NCBI RefSeq assembly: GCF_030486405.1
Contig: NZ_CP129613.1
Location: 2,542,001 to 2,606,000, forward strand
Direction of reading: 5' to 3'
DNA from: Mycolicibacterium sp. HK-90
Lineage (GTDB): Bacteria; Actinomycetota; Actinomycetes; Mycobacteriales; Mycobacteriaceae
DNA length: 64,000 bases
Shown: positions 16,624 through 27,628 of the stretch, in pieces
Layout: the number at the start of each line of letters is the position of its first letter
Position numbering within the stretch: the stretch's first letter is position 1
Notes under the pieces: generated by a model
Seen by the model: only the letters and a program-made list of their open reading frames with translations
What the model was told of the DNA's origin: nothing
Databases searched by the model: none
Made by a program: the position numbers and the translations under genes

Positions 16624-18897
16624 ATGTCTGTAGTTGAACTTGAAGACGGTGTGTTCGAAGCCACCGCAACCCTCGACAACGGGAGCTTCGGCACCCGCAC
16701 CATTCGTTTCGAGACCGGGCGGCTCGCCCAGCAGGCGGCGGGCTCCGTCGTCGCCTACCTCGACGACGAGACCATGCTGCTGAGCGCGACCACCGCCAGC
16801 AAGAACCCCAAGGATCACTTCGACTTCTTCCCGCTGACGGTGGACGTCGAGGAGCGCATGTACGCCGCGGGCCGCATCCCCGGCTCCTTCTTCCGTCGTG
16901 AGGGTCGTCCCTCCACCGACGCGATCCTGACCTGCCGTCTGATCGACCGTCCGCTGCGCCCGTCGTTCGTCGACGGCCTGCGCAACGAGATCCAGGTCGT
17001 GGTCACCGTGCTGAGCCTGGATCCCAAGGATCTGTACGACGTGCTGGCCATCAACGCCGCGTCGGCGTCGACCCAGTTGGCCGGCCTGCCGTTCTCCGGC
17101 CCGGTCGGCGGCACCCGCGTCGCCCTGATCGACGGCCAGTGGGTCGCCTTCCCGACCGTCGAGCAGCTCGAGAAGGCGGTCTTCGACATGGTTGTCGCGG
17201 GCCGCGTGCTCGAAGACGGCGATGTCGCGATCATGATGGTCGAGGCCGAGGCCACCGACAACGTCATCGAGCTGATCGCCGGCGGTGCCGGTGCGCCCAC
17301 CGAGGCCGTCGTCGCCGAGGGCCTTGAGGCGGCCAAGCCGTTCATCAAGGAGCTGTGCACCGCTCAGCAGGCGCTGGCCGAGAAGGCCGCCAAGCCGACC
17401 GGCGAGTACCCGGTGTTCCCCGATTACGAGCAGGACGCGTACGACGCGGTTGCCGCGGTGGCCACCGACGCGCTGTCGGAGGCGCTGACCATTGCAGGCA
17501 AGCACGACCGCGACGACCGCACCAACGAGATCAAGGTCGAGGTGCTCGAGCGGCTCGGCGAGACCTTCGCCGGACGTGAGAAGGAAATCGGCGCCGCATT
17601 CCGGTCGCTGACCAAAAAGCTTGTGCGCCAGCGCATCCTGACCGACCACTTCCGCATCGACGGCCGTGGCATCACCGACATCCGGGCCCTGTCGGCCGAG
17701 GTCGCCGTGATCCCGCGGGCGCACGGCAGCGCGCTGTTCGAGCGCGGCGAGACCCAGATCATGGGTGTCACCACGCTGGACATGATCAAGATGGCCCAGC
17801 AGATCGACTCGCTGGGACCCGAGACCACCAAGCGCTACATGCACCACTACAACTTCCCGCCGTATTCGACCGGTGAGACCGGCCGCGTCGGTTCGCCCAA
17901 GCGCCGCGAGATCGGCCACGGTGCGCTGGCCGAGCGTGCCCTCATGCCGGTGCTGCCCAGCGTCGAGGAGTTCCCGTACGCCATCCGTCAGGTGTCGGAG
18001 GCATTGGGCTCCAACGGCTCCACCTCGATGGGCTCGGTGTGTGCCTCGACCCTGTCGCTGCTCAACGCCGGTGTGCCGCTCAAGGCGCCGGTCGCCGGCA
18101 TCGCCATGGGTCTGGTGTCCGACCAGGTCGCCAATGAAGACGGCACAGCTGAGACCCGCTACGTCGCACTGACCGACATCCTCGGCGCCGAGGACGCCTT
18201 CGGCGACATGGACTTCAAGGTCGCAGGCACCAAGGACTTCGTCACCGCCCTGCAGCTGGACACCAAGCTCGACGGCATCCCCTCGAAGGTGCTGGCCGGT
18301 GCGCTGAGCCAGGCCAAGGACGCACGGCTGACCATCCTGGACGTGATGGCCGAGGCCATCGACACCCCCGACGAGATGAGCCCGTACGCCCCGCGGATCA
18401 CCACGATCAAGGTTCCGGTCGACAAGATCGGCGAGGTCATCGGGCCCAAGGGCAAGATGATCAACTCGATCACCGAGGAGACCGGCGCCCAGATCTCGAT
18501 CGAGGACGACGGCACCGTGTTCGTCGGTGCGGCCGACGGCCTGTCGGCGCAGGCCGCGATCGACAAGATCAACGCGATCGCCAACCCGCAGCTGCCCAAG
18601 ATCGGCGAGCGGTTCCTCGGCACCGTCGTCAAGACCACCGACTTCGGTGCGTTCGTGTCGCTGCTGCCGGGTCGTGACGGCCTGGTCCACATCTCGAAGT
18701 TGGGGCGCGGCAAGCGCATCGCCAAGGTCGAGGACGTGGTGAAGGTCGGCGACAAGCTGCGCGTCGAGATCGCCGACATCGACAACCGCGGGAAGATCTC
18801 GCTGGTGCTGGTCGACGAAGAGGGTGCGGACAAGCCCGAGGCTGCTGCCGACGGCACCCCGGTGCCGGCCGAAGCCGCTCCCGCTGCCGAGTCCTGA
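16624..18897 (+). CDS. pnp: Polynucleotide phosphorylase
   Basis: 757 residues, full length. In order: RNase PH domain 1, an all-helical linker, RNase PH domain 2 (about 335-560), a KH domain ([20 protein letters not shown], about 595-655) and an S1 domain ([18 protein letters not shown], from about 660). PNPase degrades RNA 3' to 5' by phosphorolysis and can also add tails; in mycobacteria it is called GpsI. The C-terminal tail is alanine/proline-rich. A long structured leader precedes it, and pepR starts inside or just after its 3' end. Confidence 0.97.
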   Translation: MSVVELEDGVFEATATLDNGSFGTRTIRFETGRLAQQAAGSVVAYLDDETMLLSATTASKNPKDHFDFFPLTVDVEERMYAAGRIPGSFFRREGRPSTDAILTCRLIDRPLRPSFVDGLRNEIQVVVTVLSLDPKDLYDVLAINAASASTQLAGLPFSGPVGGTRVALIDGQWVAFPTVEQLEKAVFDMVVAGRVLEDGDVAIMMVEAEATDNVIELIAGGAGAPTEAVVAEGLEAAKPFIKELCTAQQALAEKAAKPTGEYPVFPDYEQDAYDAVAAVATDALSEALTIAGKHDRDDRTNEIKVEVLERLGETFAGREKEIGAAFRSLTKKLVRQRILTDHFRIDGRGITDIRALSAEVAVIPRAHGSALFERGETQIMGVTTLDMIKMAQQIDSLGPETTKRYMHHYNFPPYSTGETGRVGSPKRREIGHGALAERALMPVLPSVEEFPYAIRQVSEALGSNGSTSMGSVCASTLSLLNAGVPLKAPVAGIAMGLVSDQVANEDGTAETRYVALTDILGAEDAFGDMDFKVAGTKDFVTALQLDTKLDGIPSKVLAGALSQAKDARLTILDVMAEAIDTPDEMSPYAPRITTIKVPVDKIGEVIGPKGKMINSITEETGAQISIEDDGTVFVGAADGLSAQAAIDKINAIANPQLPKIGERFLGTVVKTTDFGAFVSLLPGRDGLVHISKLGRGKRIAKVEDVVKVGDKLRVEIADIDNRGKISLVLVDEEGADKPEAAADGTPVPAEAAPAAES

Positions 18898-20215
18898 TCA
18901 CTCAGCTCGATCCAAGGCGTTTGCACTGAACACCACACATGTCCGCCGGACGGTTCTGCCCGGCGGACTCCGGGTGGTCACTGAACACATCCCGTCGGTG
19001 CGTTCCGCATCGGTCGGGGTCTGGGTGGGAGTCGGTTCCCGCGACGAAGGACGAAGCGTCGCGGGTGCCGCCCACTTCCTGGAGCACCTGTTGTTCAAGG
19101 CCACCCCGACTCGCAGCGCAGTCGAGATAGCACAGGCCGTCGATGCCGTCGGCGGTGAGCTGAACGCCTTCACGACGCGTGAGCACACCTGCTACTACGC
19201 GCACGTGCTCGACTCCGACCTGGAACTCGCGGTCGACCTGGTGGCCGATGTCGTGTTGCGGGGGCGTTGTGCCACTGAGGATGTCGAGGTCGAACGCGAC
19301 GTCGTGCTCGAAGAGATCGCCATGCGCGACGACGACCCCGAGGACAGCCTTGGCGATGTCTTCCTGTCGGCGATGTTCGGCGATCATCCGGTCGGTCGCC
19401 CGGTCATCGGTAGCACCGAGTCCATCGAGGCGATGACCCGCGCCCAGCTGCACTCTTTCCATGTCCGCCGCTACACGCCCGAACGGATGATCGTGGCGGT
19501 GGCCGGCAACATCGACCACGACGTGGTGCTGTCGTTGGTGCGGCAGCATTTCGGCCCGCGCCTGGAAGCGGGACGCACCGCGGTGGCGCCCCGCAAGGGC
19601 TCGGGCCGGGTCAGCGGCCGACCGTCGCTGCAGGTGGTGGATCGCGACGGCGAACAGTCCCACGTGTCACTGGGGGTTCGGACCCCCGGCCGGCACTGGG
19701 AGCACCGGTGGGCGCTCTCAGTACTCAACACCGCACTCGGTGGCGGTCTGAGTTCTCGTCTGTTCCAACAGATCCGGGAATCCCGGGGGCTGGCGTACTC
19801 GGTGTACTCGACCGTGGACACGTTCGCCGACAGTGGTGCCCTCTCGGTGTATGCCGGCTGCCAGCCGGAACGGTTCGACGAAGTGGTCCGGGTGACCACG
19901 GACGTCTTGGAGGGCGTTGCCCGAGACGGGATCACCGCCGACGAGTGCCGCATCGCCAAGGGCTCGTTGCGGGGTGGGCTGGTGCTCGGCCTGGAGGATT
20001 CCGGGTCGCGGATGCACCGGATCGGGCGCAGCGAGCTCAATTACGGTGAGCACCGGACCATCGACCACACCCTGGCCCAGATCGAGGCCGTCACCCTCGA
20101 GGAGGTCAACGCCGTGGCCCACCAGTTGTTGGGCCGTGATTACGGTGCCGCGGTGCTCGGTCCCTATCGCTCGAAAAAGGCTCTGCCGAAACAACTTCAA
20201 GTCATCGGCAGCTGA
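18824..20215 (+). CDS. pepR: M16-family zinc peptidase PepR
   Basis: 463 residues with GTG 18824. The inverted zinc motif HFLEH lies at residues 84-88, and the distal glutamate is in [19 protein letters not shown]. The C-terminal M16 domain has GLAYSVYS and [14 protein letters not shown]. It resembles mitochondrial processing peptidase beta subunits and Rv2782c. The start is uncertain: GTG 18824 overlaps pnp by 74 bp, no ATG, GTG or TTG occurs in frame after it before the domain, and CTG 18926 has AAGG about 8 nt upstream. Confidence 0.85.
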   Translation: MRTSPRLLPTAPRCRPKPLPLPSPDHSARSKAFALNTTHVRRTVLPGGLRVVTEHIPSVRSASVGVWVGVGSRDEGRSVAGAAHFLEHLLFKATPTRSAVEIAQAVDAVGGELNAFTTREHTCYYAHVLDSDLELAVDLVADVVLRGRCATEDVEVERDVVLEEIAMRDDDPEDSLGDVFLSAMFGDHPVGRPVIGSTESIEAMTRAQLHSFHVRRYTPERMIVAVAGNIDHDVVLSLVRQHFGPRLEAGRTAVAPRKGSGRVSGRPSLQVVDRDGEQSHVSLGVRTPGRHWEHRWALSVLNTALGGGLSSRLFQQIRESRGLAYSVYSTVDTFADSGALSVYAGCQPERFDEVVRVTTDVLEGVARDGITADECRIAKGSLRGGLVLGLEDSGSRMHRIGRSELNYGEHRTIDHTLAQIEAVTLEEVNAVAHQLLGRDYGAAVLGPYRSKKALPKQLQVIGS

Positions 20216-20220
20216 CGCGC

Positions 20221-20226
20221 TACGCT
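20221..20226 (+). promoter_or_regulatory. -10 element of blaS
   Basis: TACGCT, 7 nt before ATG 20234, in an 18-bp gap after pepR; consistent with a leaderless blaS transcript. Confidence 0.5.
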
Positions 20227-20233
20227 GGGTTCG

Positions 20234-21118
20234 ATGAACGGACTCTCACGGCGCAATGTTCTGATCGGATCCCTCGTGGCGGCGGCTGCCGTCGGCGCCG
20301 GAGTGGCCAATGCCGCACCGGTTTTCGCGGCCCCCATCGACGACCAGATCGGAGAACTGGAACGTCGCCACCACGCCCGGATCGGGTTGTATGCGGCGAA
20401 TCTGGATTCCGGCCGCACACTGACTCATCGCTCCGACGACATGTTCGCGATGTGTTCGACGTTCAAGGGCTATGCCGCGGCGCGGGTTCTGCAGATGGTC
20501 GGCCGTGGACAGCTGTCGCTGGATGACCGGGTGTTCGTCGATCGGGAGGCGATCGTGCCGAACTCGCCGGTCACCGAGGCGCACGTCGGTGCCGAGATGA
20601 CGCTGGCGGATTTGTGTCAGGCGGCGCTGCAGCGCAGCGACAACACGGCGGCCAACCTGCTGTTGAAAACCATGGACGGCCCGGCAGGTGTCACCGCGTT
20701 CGCCCGCAGCATCGGCGATGAGCGCACTCGGCTGGATCGCTGGGAGGTCGAGCTGAACTCGGCGATCCCCGGTGACCCCAGGGACACCAGCACGCCCGCC
20801 GCGCTGGCGGTCGGTTACCGCGCGATCCTGGCCGGTGACGCGTTGAGCCCGCCGCAGCGTCGTCAGCTCGACGATTGGATGCGGGCCAACCAGACGTCGA
20901 GCATGCGAGCCGGCCTTCCGCAGGGGTGGACCACCGCCGACAAGACCGGCAGCGGGGATTACGGCAGCACGAATGATGCCGGCATCGCGTACGGTCCCGA
21001 CGGGCAACGGCTGCTGTTGGTGGTGATGACGCGGTCGCAGGCCGACGACCCGAAGGCCGACAACCTGCGCCCGCTCATCGGTGAGCTGACGGCTCTCGTG
21101 GTGCCGTCGCTACTCTGA
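20234..21118 (+). CDS. blaS: Class A beta-lactamase (BlaS type)
   Basis: 294 residues. All class A active-site elements are present: STFK (Ser75, Lys78), SDN (135-137), the omega-loop glutamate in EVELN (Glu173) and KTG (237-239). The N-terminus [19 protein letters not shown] is a twin-arginine signal peptide, so the enzyme is exported folded. Sequence and motifs are very close to the intrinsic BlaS of M. smegmatis. It hydrolyses penicillins and cephalosporins. Its 3' end overlaps the convergent hsp20-type gene by 9 bp. Confidence 0.95.
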   Translation: MNGLSRRNVLIGSLVAAAAVGAGVANAAPVFAAPIDDQIGELERRHHARIGLYAANLDSGRTLTHRSDDMFAMCSTFKGYAAARVLQMVGRGQLSLDDRVFVDREAIVPNSPVTEAHVGAEMTLADLCQAALQRSDNTAANLLLKTMDGPAGVTAFARSIGDERTRLDRWEVELNSAIPGDPRDTSTPAALAVGYRAILAGDALSPPQRRQLDDWMRANQTSSMRAGLPQGWTTADKTGSGDYGSTNDAGIAYGPDGQRLLLVVMTRSQADDPKADNLRPLIGELTALVVPSLL

Positions 21119-21580
21119 GTGATCTGCGGATTCGATTGCGGTGGAACCGTTCTCGGTGCCCTGGACGGCGATCTGCTTGGCCCCGGCGGGGTTCTGCGAC
21201 AACGGCACCCGGACGGTCAGGATGCCGCGCTCGTATCCGGCGGTGATGTTGTCCTCGTCGGCCTCGGCGGGCAGCGTCACGGTGCGAAGGAAGGACCCGT
21301 AGGAGAACTCGGAGCGCGCGGTGGTCTCGGCCCGTTCCGAACGCTCGGCCTTCACCGTCAGCTTGCCGTCGGCCACGGTGATCTGAACGTCGGTGGCCGG
21401 GTCGATGCCGGGGATCTCGGCGCGCAGTTCGTAGTGGTCCTCGGTGACCTCGTCCTCGATACGCATGAGGTTGCGCTCGAAGATCGGTCGCAGACTGGCG
21501 AACGGCGTGATCCCGGCGAAGAACTCCGAGAGTTCGGGCAGCAGCGGGCGGGGCTGGTGCGCGACGGGCAGGTTAACCAT
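21110..21580 (-). CDS. Small heat shock protein, Hsp20/alpha-crystallin family
   Basis: 156 residues. The alpha-crystallin domain spans about residues 40-135 and ends with the signature [14 protein letters not shown]. Such proteins hold unfolding proteins in ATP-independent oligomers. The N-terminus resembles mycobacterial 18-kDa antigen-type Hsp20 rather than HspX. ATG 21580 has AGGAG 6 nt upstream, and TACTTT (21602-21607) is a reasonable -10. Its last codons overlap the end of blaS. A 12-bp direct repeat lies in its promoter region. Confidence 0.9.
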   Translation of the reverse strand: MVNLPVAHQPRPLLPELSEFFAGITPFASLRPIFERNLMRIEDEVTEDHYELRAEIPGIDPATDVQITVADGKLTVKAERSERAETTARSEFSYGSFLRTVTLPAEADEDNITAGYERGILTVRVPLSQNPAGAKQIAVQGTENGSTAIESADHSE

Positions 21581-21594
21581 GGGTGACTCCTAAG

Positions 21595-21621
21595 TCCTGG
21601 AAAAGTAGATCCTGGAAAAGT
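21595..21621. repeat. 12-bp direct repeat in the hsp20 promoter
   Basis: TCCTGGAAAAGT occurs at 21595-21606 and 21610-21621, a 15-bp period, spanning the likely -10 of the hsp20 gene. Spacing close to one and a half helical turns; it could be a regulator site. Confidence 0.4.
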
Positions 21622-21707
21622 CCTTGTAGCGCTTGCCCTTTCGATCCAAGCACCACCGTGGAGCCACCGGTCGAATGTGCGGTGAACAGCTCGGGTACGT
21701 GCGGCTG

Positions 21708-22259
21708 CTAGGTCAGCCGCAGCGAGTCGTCGCGTTGCAGCACGAAGAAGTAGGGCTTGGCCGAGCCGCGGAGGTCCATCGCCCCCATCACCGAGTCGTC
21801 GGTCAGCCGGCGGAACACGTCGTTGATGGGCAGCTGGTCGTAGATCATCGTCGCGGTGTCGACGCCGCGGTAGCGGGTGGTGCGCAGGCGCGCCTTGGGC
21901 GCCCGGGTCTGCAGTACCGGCCGCAGTGCCGCAATCGGCTTCACCATCGAGCGGTTGCGGAACCACGGCATTTTCGCCGACACCGCAAGACCGCCGAACG
22001 CCAACGCCGGGTTGAGTGCCCACAGCGAGCCGCCGTCAGCGGCCGGGAACAGCAGCGGGTGCACCGTCTCGCCGTCGACAAACTGCTTACCCCACCAGCC
22101 GCTGGCCGCGAGCAAGCCGTCCATCGGATGTCCGGTGGGCAGTTCGGCGCCGTGCCAGGTGCCGAGCATGAACTCCGGTTCGACGGCCTCGGCGGCGTCG
22201 AAGACGGCGAGTGCTTCGGCCGTGGTCGTCGGAATGGTGGCAAGCAACTCCTGAAGCAT
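21708..22259 (-). CDS. GXWXG / DUF4334 domain protein
   Basis: 183 residues. The N-terminal part has FMLGTWHGAELPTGHPMDG, the GXWXG motif, and the C-terminal part matches DUF4334 (TRYRGVDTATMIYDQLPIND). Some proteins of this kind bind hydrophobic ligands, but no reaction is assigned. ATG 22259 was chosen because TATGCT (22267-22272) sits 7 nt upstream; ATG 22271 would overlap that hexamer. A 16-bp perfect palindrome abuts the -10. No membrane segment or signal is visible. Confidence 0.72.
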   Translation of the reverse strand: MLQELLATIPTTTAEALAVFDAAEAVEPEFMLGTWHGAELPTGHPMDGLLAASGWWGKQFVDGETVHPLLFPAADGGSLWALNPALAFGGLAVSAKMPWFRNRSMVKPIAALRPVLQTRAPKARLRTTRYRGVDTATMIYDQLPINDVFRRLTDDSVMGAMDLRGSAKPYFFVLQRDDSLRLT

Positions 22260-22266
22260 GACCGTC

Positions 22267-22288
22267 AGCATACTTGACACGTGTCAAG
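22267..22288 (-). promoter_or_regulatory. Palindromic operator and -10 of the GXWXG gene
   Basis: CTTGACACGTGTCAAG (22273-22288) is a perfect 16-bp palindrome directly upstream of TATGCT (22267-22272). Placement over the -35 region fits repression by a TetR-like dimer; no regulator gene is adjacent. Confidence 0.6.
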
Positions 22289-22310
22289 AATGGTGGCGGC
22301 GGGGAAAGCG

Positions 22311-22346
22311 CGCCGCCCGGCCGGAGCGCACTCCAGCCGGGCGGCG
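22311..22346 (-). terminator. Terminator hairpin downstream of ald
   Basis: CGCCGCCCGGC (22311-22321) pairs perfectly with GCCGGGCGGCG (22336-22346); an inner GGAG/CTCC extends the stem. It begins 10 bp after the ald stop on the minus strand. No T-tract, as is common in mycobacteria. Confidence 0.65.
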
Positions 22347-22356
22347 GTGGGGGAGA

Positions 22357-23472
22357 TCAGGCCAGCATGGCGGCCGGATCGGTGAACGGCAGGTCCAGGT
22401 CCACGGCCACCTGCTCGGACAGCAACGCGCCTTCGTGCGTCGAGAGGCCCTTGGCCAGCGCCGGGTCCGCCGCGCAGGCTGCCTGCCAGCCCTTGTCGGC
22501 CAACTTGAGTACGTACGGCATGGTGGCGTTGGTCAGCGCGTAGGTGGACGTGCGGGGCACCGCGCCCGGCATGTTGGCCACGCAGTAGAAGACGGTGTCG
22601 TGCACGGCGAACGTCGGATCGTCGTGCGTGGTGGGACGCGAGTCCTCGAAGCAGCCACCCTGGTCGATCGCGATGTCGACCAGCACCGCACCCGACTTCA
22701 TGTGGGCCACAGTCGAATTGGTGACGAGTTTGGGAGCCTTGGCGCCAGGCACCAGGACCGCGCCGATCACCAGGTCGGCACCCTTGACGGCGTCCTCGAG
22801 GTCGAGCATCGACGAGTAGCGGGTCTCGATGCTGCCGTTGAACTCGTTGTCGATCTTGCGGAGTGTGTTGACGTTGACGTCGAACACGTTGACGTGCGCG
22901 CCCATCCCCTTGGCGATACGGGCGGCGTTGTAGCCGGCCACGCCGCCGCCGATGACGACGACCTCGGCCGGGGCGACACCGGGGACGCCACCCATCAGCA
23001 CGCCGCGGCCGCCGTGGCTGCGCATCAGGTGGTAGGCGCCGACCTGCGCGGCCAGGCGCCCGGCGACCTCGCTCATCGGGGCGAGCAGCGGCAGCGATCC
23101 GTCGGCGGTCTGGACGGTCTCGTAGGCGATCGAGGTGGTGCCGGACGACAGCAGTGCGTCGGTGCACGGCCGGGAGGCGGCCAGGTGCAGATAGGTGAAC
23201 AGGGTCTGGCCCTTGCGCATGCGCGAGTACTCGGCCTCGATCGGTTCCTTGACCTTGAGGAGCAGTTCGGCATCTGCCCAGACCTGGTCGGCCGTGGAGA
23301 CGATCTCGGCGCCGGCGGCCTTGAAGTCGTTGTCGGAGATGGCGGAACCTTCGCCGGCCCCAGCCTGGATGATCACGTCATGGCCGCGGCGGGTCAATTC
23401 GGCAACGCCGGCGGGCGTGATCGCCACCCGGTATTCGTTGTTCTTGATCTCGGTCGGGATACCGACGAGCAT
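22357..23472 (-). CDS. ald: Alanine dehydrogenase
   Basis: 371 residues, full length. It has the N-terminal [18 protein letters not shown], the catalytic region [10 protein letters not shown], and the NAD-binding [18 protein letters not shown]. Ald reversibly converts pyruvate, ammonia and NADH to L-alanine, balancing nitrogen and redox in low oxygen. ATG 23472 has AAGGAG 7 nt upstream. It is divergent from aldR, its usual activator, with a 92-bp control region between. A GC hairpin follows its stop. Confidence 0.96.
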   Translation of the reverse strand: MLVGIPTEIKNNEYRVAITPAGVAELTRRGHDVIIQAGAGEGSAISDNDFKAAGAEIVSTADQVWADAELLLKVKEPIEAEYSRMRKGQTLFTYLHLAASRPCTDALLSSGTTSIAYETVQTADGSLPLLAPMSEVAGRLAAQVGAYHLMRSHGGRGVLMGGVPGVAPAEVVVIGGGVAGYNAARIAKGMGAHVNVFDVNVNTLRKIDNEFNGSIETRYSSMLDLEDAVKGADLVIGAVLVPGAKAPKLVTNSTVAHMKSGAVLVDIAIDQGGCFEDSRPTTHDDPTFAVHDTVFYCVANMPGAVPRTSTYALTNATMPYVLKLADKGWQAACAADPALAKGLSTHEGALLSEQVAVDLDLPFTDPAAMLA

Positions 23473-23564
23473 GGTCGCTCCTTAGAGTTGATGTGCTGAA
23501 ATAAGTGTGAAGAACCTTCGGATGTTGAGCAATATTTATGTCGAAGATTCGCTACTGTGGGGAA
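23473..23564. promoter_or_regulatory. ald/aldR control region
   Basis: AT-richer than its surroundings, with repeated GAAGA-containing sequences (GAAGAACCTTC near 23508, GAAGATTC near 23542) that could be Lrp/AldR sites. TACTGT (23553-23558) ends 6 nt before the aldR ATG, a leaderless arrangement. Confidence 0.55.
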
Positions 23565-24077
23565 ATGTCGGAAGAATCGTCAAACTTGCCGGTCCGCGGG
23601 GCCCGTTCGCCGAAGGATGTTCGGCCCGAGCTCGACGATGTGGACCGTCGCATCCTGTTGGCGCTGCACGCCGACGCCCGCATGTCCAACAGTGCTCTGG
23701 CGGACGCGGTCGGTGTGGCGGCGTCCACGTGTCACGGTCGGGTGCGCCGGCTTCAGGAGATCGGCGTGATCCGGGGCTTCTATACCGACATCGATCCGGC
23801 GGCCGTCGGTCTCGGCCTGCAGGCGATGATCTCGGTGAGTCTGCAATCGAACGCACGCGGGAAGATCCGGAACTTCATCGGGAACATCCGGCAACGGCCA
23901 CAGGTGATGGACGTGTACTTTCTCGCCGGGGGCGACGACTTCATCTTGCACGTGGCCGCGCGGGACACCGAGGATCTGCGGGCCTTCGTGGTCGAAAACC
24001 TCAATGCCGACGCCGATGTCGCGGGGACCCAGACCTCACTGATCTTCGAGCACCTGCGCGGGGCGTCGCCGTTGTAA
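23565..24077 (+). CDS. aldR: Lrp/AsnC-family regulator AldR
   Basis: 170 residues. An N-terminal helix-turn-helix (DVDRRILLALHADARMSNSA, then DAVGVAASTCHGRVRRL) is followed by the RAM ligand-binding domain with MDVYFLAGGDDFILHV. It matches Rv2779c, which binds amino acids and controls ald. ATG 23565 was chosen over ATG 23538 because of the leaderless -10 and the match to the family start. It is divergent from ald. Confidence 0.9.
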   Translation: MSEESSNLPVRGARSPKDVRPELDDVDRRILLALHADARMSNSALADAVGVAASTCHGRVRRLQEIGVIRGFYTDIDPAAVGLGLQAMISVSLQSNARGKIRNFIGNIRQRPQVMDVYFLAGGDDFILHVAARDTEDLRAFVVENLNADADVAGTQTSLIFEHLRGASPL

Positions 24078-24084
24078 GGGGCGA

Positions 24085-24858
24085 TTACTGGGCGCGCAGC
24101 ACCAAGCCGTTGCCGTCAGTGCCGGTCAGCTTCAGCTCGTCGGCGTCGATGGAGGTCTGGACCGTGCCCTTGAGGACTCGCAACACGGCCTGCTCGACCT
24201 CGCTGACCTCCGGTGCGCACGCCATCCTGGTGGTGGCCAGCGGACCGAACTCGATGACTGCCGGCGACCCGGAAACGGTCGCGCGGCCGGTGATCCGGTT
24301 GCAGCCGGTCGAACCGCTCACCGCGCCGTCGTCCCCGATGGTCAGCGTGGGCTTGGACTGCTCGAGCGCGACGGACGTGCTGACCGCCTGCGCGGACACC
24401 AGGCTGGTGACGTGCCAGGTGGTGCCGGTGAGCGGTCGGTCGGGATCGACCACCTTTTTGTCCCGCAAGGTGACCGTGGCGGCATCGGTACGCAACGTCA
24501 GGTCGTCACCCGACAGGGACCAGGTTGGCTTGGCATCGAAGAACTTCGACACCCAGGCGTCCGCATCGCCCACCGGCGGTGGGCAGGCCATCATCGTCAT
24601 GGCCAACTGGTCCGCGGTGAGCCGGCCGTCGGACAGGTCGACGGTTCCCGAACCGTGGTTGCAACCGGCGAAGGTGCGGATCTGATTTGCGTCGAAGCCG
24701 ACCGTCAACGGCCCGCCGCCGGGGATCTGGTCCCCTTGGACTTCCACCGAGACAAAGGTGCGGCCGTTGAGGTCGTCGGAGTCGGCGGCCGCGTTGTCGG
24801 AACATCCCACGAACGCGACAACCGCGATGGCGACGGGTGCCAATGAGATCGGGCGCAT
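24085..24858 (-). CDS. META-domain lipoprotein
   Basis: 257 residues. The signal peptide ends in the lipobox VAFVGCSD, with Cys19. Two META (HslJ-like) repeats follow: one with FAGCNHGSGTVDLSDGRLT and ACPP, one with GSTGCNRITGRATVSG and TRMACAPE, each with a paired Cys set. META proteins are cell-envelope proteins linked to stress tolerance in other bacteria. The stop lies 7 bp from the convergent aldR stop. TACCGT (24865-24870) is 6 nt before the ATG, implying leaderless transcription. Confidence 0.8.
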   Translation of the reverse strand: MRPISLAPVAIAVVAFVGCSDNAAADSDDLNGRTFVSVEVQGDQIPGGGPLTVGFDANQIRTFAGCNHGSGTVDLSDGRLTADQLAMTMMACPPPVGDADAWVSKFFDAKPTWSLSGDDLTLRTDAATVTLRDKKVVDPDRPLTGTTWHVTSLVSAQAVSTSVALEQSKPTLTIGDDGAVSGSTGCNRITGRATVSGSPAVIEFGPLATTRMACAPEVSEVEQAVLRVLKGTVQTSIDADELKLTGTDGNGLVLRAQ

Positions 24859-24864
24859 GACTCC

Positions 24865-24870
24865 ACGGTA
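24865..24870 (-). promoter_or_regulatory. -10 element of the META lipoprotein gene
   Basis: TACCGT on the minus strand, 6 nt before ATG 24858, within the 47-bp gap after the HNH gene. Confidence 0.5.
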
Positions 24871-24905
24871 GATGTCAGAAACATCCACCGGTCAGGCATT
24901 CGTAA

Positions 24906-26297
24906 TCAGGTTGCCTGACAGTCGGTTTCGTCGTCACCGTCTCGGGTGTCCTCGGTGAGGTAGAGCTGCGGGTGGTGGTGGCTGTTTGTGCGGGCTTGGC
25001 CGGTGTCGAGCAGTGGGGGCGGGGTCCATTCGCATTGACCATGTCCGTTGATACGGGTGGTCCATTTGCCTGCGCCGACGAGGCGTTGGTCGGGTCCGCA
25101 GCCCAGTGTGAGTTCGTCGATGTTGGTGCGTCCGCCTTTGGCAAAGTCTTGTTGGGCGTGGTGGACCTGGGATCGGTTGGCCGGGGCGGTGCAACCGGGG
25201 CGGGTGCAGCCACGTTCACGGCCGAACAGCATCAGGCGTTGGGCGGGGCTGGCGATACGGCGCGTTCGGCCGAGGTAGAGCGGCAGCTTTGTGTGGGCGT
25301 CGTAGATGGCCAGGTAGTGCCAGGCATGGGCGGCCAGCCGGATCACATCGGGGATGGACAGTTTGGAGCCGCTGGTGGTGATCGCGACCCCGGCGCCGGC
25401 TTGGAGTTCTTGCAGGGTCGTGGTGACGACGATGGAGACGGGTAACCCGTTGTGTTGGCCCAACTGCCCCGACATCAGCGCTGAGCGGGTCAGGGCGAGC
25501 AGGGCGTCGTGGGTGCGTTGGGCCGGCGTGCGGGTATCGGTGTCGATCTGTTCCTGGGTGGGGGTGCCGCTGGTGCAGGGGTTCTCGTCGTCGGGGTTGC
25601 ACATGCCCGGGGCCGCCGCCTTGGCGTTGACCGCGTCCAGGCCGGCGCGAAGTTCGGGATTGATCCAGCCTGCGATGCGCGATGTTCCGTCGGGTTGCTG
25701 GGGTCCTATCACGATCCCGCGGCGCCGCGCGCACTGTTCGTCAGCGGGTTCCGGTCCGTCCTGGTTCAGTAGGTAGAGGGCCTCGTCGGCCGATTGCTGC
25801 AGGGTCTCGGGGGCGTTCTGGGCAACGACGGCCACCAGCTTCTCTTCGAGCCGGGCCCGGCTGGTCCCGTCCACCCAGCGCGGGCATTTGCGAAAGAACG
25901 ATTCCAGGATCTCGATGTGCTCGGCGCCGACCCAGCCGCCGGCTTGGGCCGCGGCGGTCGCCGCCCGCAGCGGCGGCAACGGCTCTCCGGATATCGATAT
26001 CCGGGGCGCGAAGTTGAGTGCGTCGCGGTAGCGGCGGCGCGCCTCGGTCCCTGACACCCTCAGCCGGATGCGCAGGGCTTCGGGCCAGGATTTCGCGCCG
26101 ATCCGAGCGGCGTTGCCTTGCTCGGCCAGTGCGGCGATGGCGGGGTGCTCGATGGTGGGAATCAGGTTGCGGGCGTGCTGCAGGCCTGAGCACACATCCA
26201 GCAACTCGGCGGTGGATAGGGCGGTGAAGGGCAGCTCTTGCAGGTCAGCGACTGCGGCAGCCAACGCGGCAAGCTTGCCGGCCACCTGACCTTCCAT
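24906..26297 (-). CDS. DUF222 / HNH endonuclease (13E12 repeat family)
   Basis: 463 residues. The first 330 or so are the helical DUF222 region of the mycobacterial 13E12 family. The HNH domain near residues 365-410 has GCTRPGC, the catalytic VHH and DELTLGCGPDQRL. These proteins are abundant in mycobacteria, often near mobile DNA, and their function is unsettled; DNA cleavage is inferred from the HNH residues. ATG 26297 lies 3 nt from a perfect SOS box that overlaps its -10, so expression is probably damage-induced. Confidence 0.82.
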   Translation of the reverse strand: MEGQVAGKLAALAAAVADLQELPFTALSTAELLDVCSGLQHARNLIPTIEHPAIAALAEQGNAARIGAKSWPEALRIRLRVSGTEARRRYRDALNFAPRISISGEPLPPLRAATAAAQAGGWVGAEHIEILESFFRKCPRWVDGTSRARLEEKLVAVVAQNAPETLQQSADEALYLLNQDGPEPADEQCARRRGIVIGPQQPDGTSRIAGWINPELRAGLDAVNAKAAAPGMCNPDDENPCTSGTPTQEQIDTDTRTPAQRTHDALLALTRSALMSGQLGQHNGLPVSIVVTTTLQELQAGAGVAITTSGSKLSIPDVIRLAAHAWHYLAIYDAHTKLPLYLGRTRRIASPAQRLMLFGRERGCTRPGCTAPANRSQVHHAQQDFAKGGRTNIDELTLGCGPDQRLVGAGKWTTRINGHGQCEWTPPPLLDTGQARTNSHHHPQLYLTEDTRDGDDETDCQAT

Positions 26298-26300
26298 GCC

Positions 26301-26316
26301 TCGAACATTAGTTCGA
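26301..26316 (-). promoter_or_regulatory. Perfect SOS (LexA) box over the HNH gene promoter
   Basis: TCGAAC-ATTA-GTTCGA matches the mycobacterial LexA consensus exactly, within a 22-bp perfect inverted repeat (26298-26319, 4-bp centre). On the minus strand TAATGT (26305-26310) inside it lies 7 nt before the ATG, so LexA would cover the -10. Confidence 0.85.
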
Positions 26317-26324
26317 GGCCATGA

Positions 26325-27624
<1,300 letters not shown>

Positions 27625-27628
<4 letters not shown>

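Noticed and set aside
15679..18690. A 1003-codon open frame antisense to pnp
   Set aside because: Long antisense frames are expected in GC-rich genes because stop codons are rare in one antisense frame. The composition is rich in Arg, Gly and Gln, and no domain is recognisable.
21581..21621. DosR (hypoxia) box upstream of hsp20
   Set aside because: Only fragments resemble GGGACT-style sequence; the overlap with the AGGAG ribosome-binding site explains the partial dyad.
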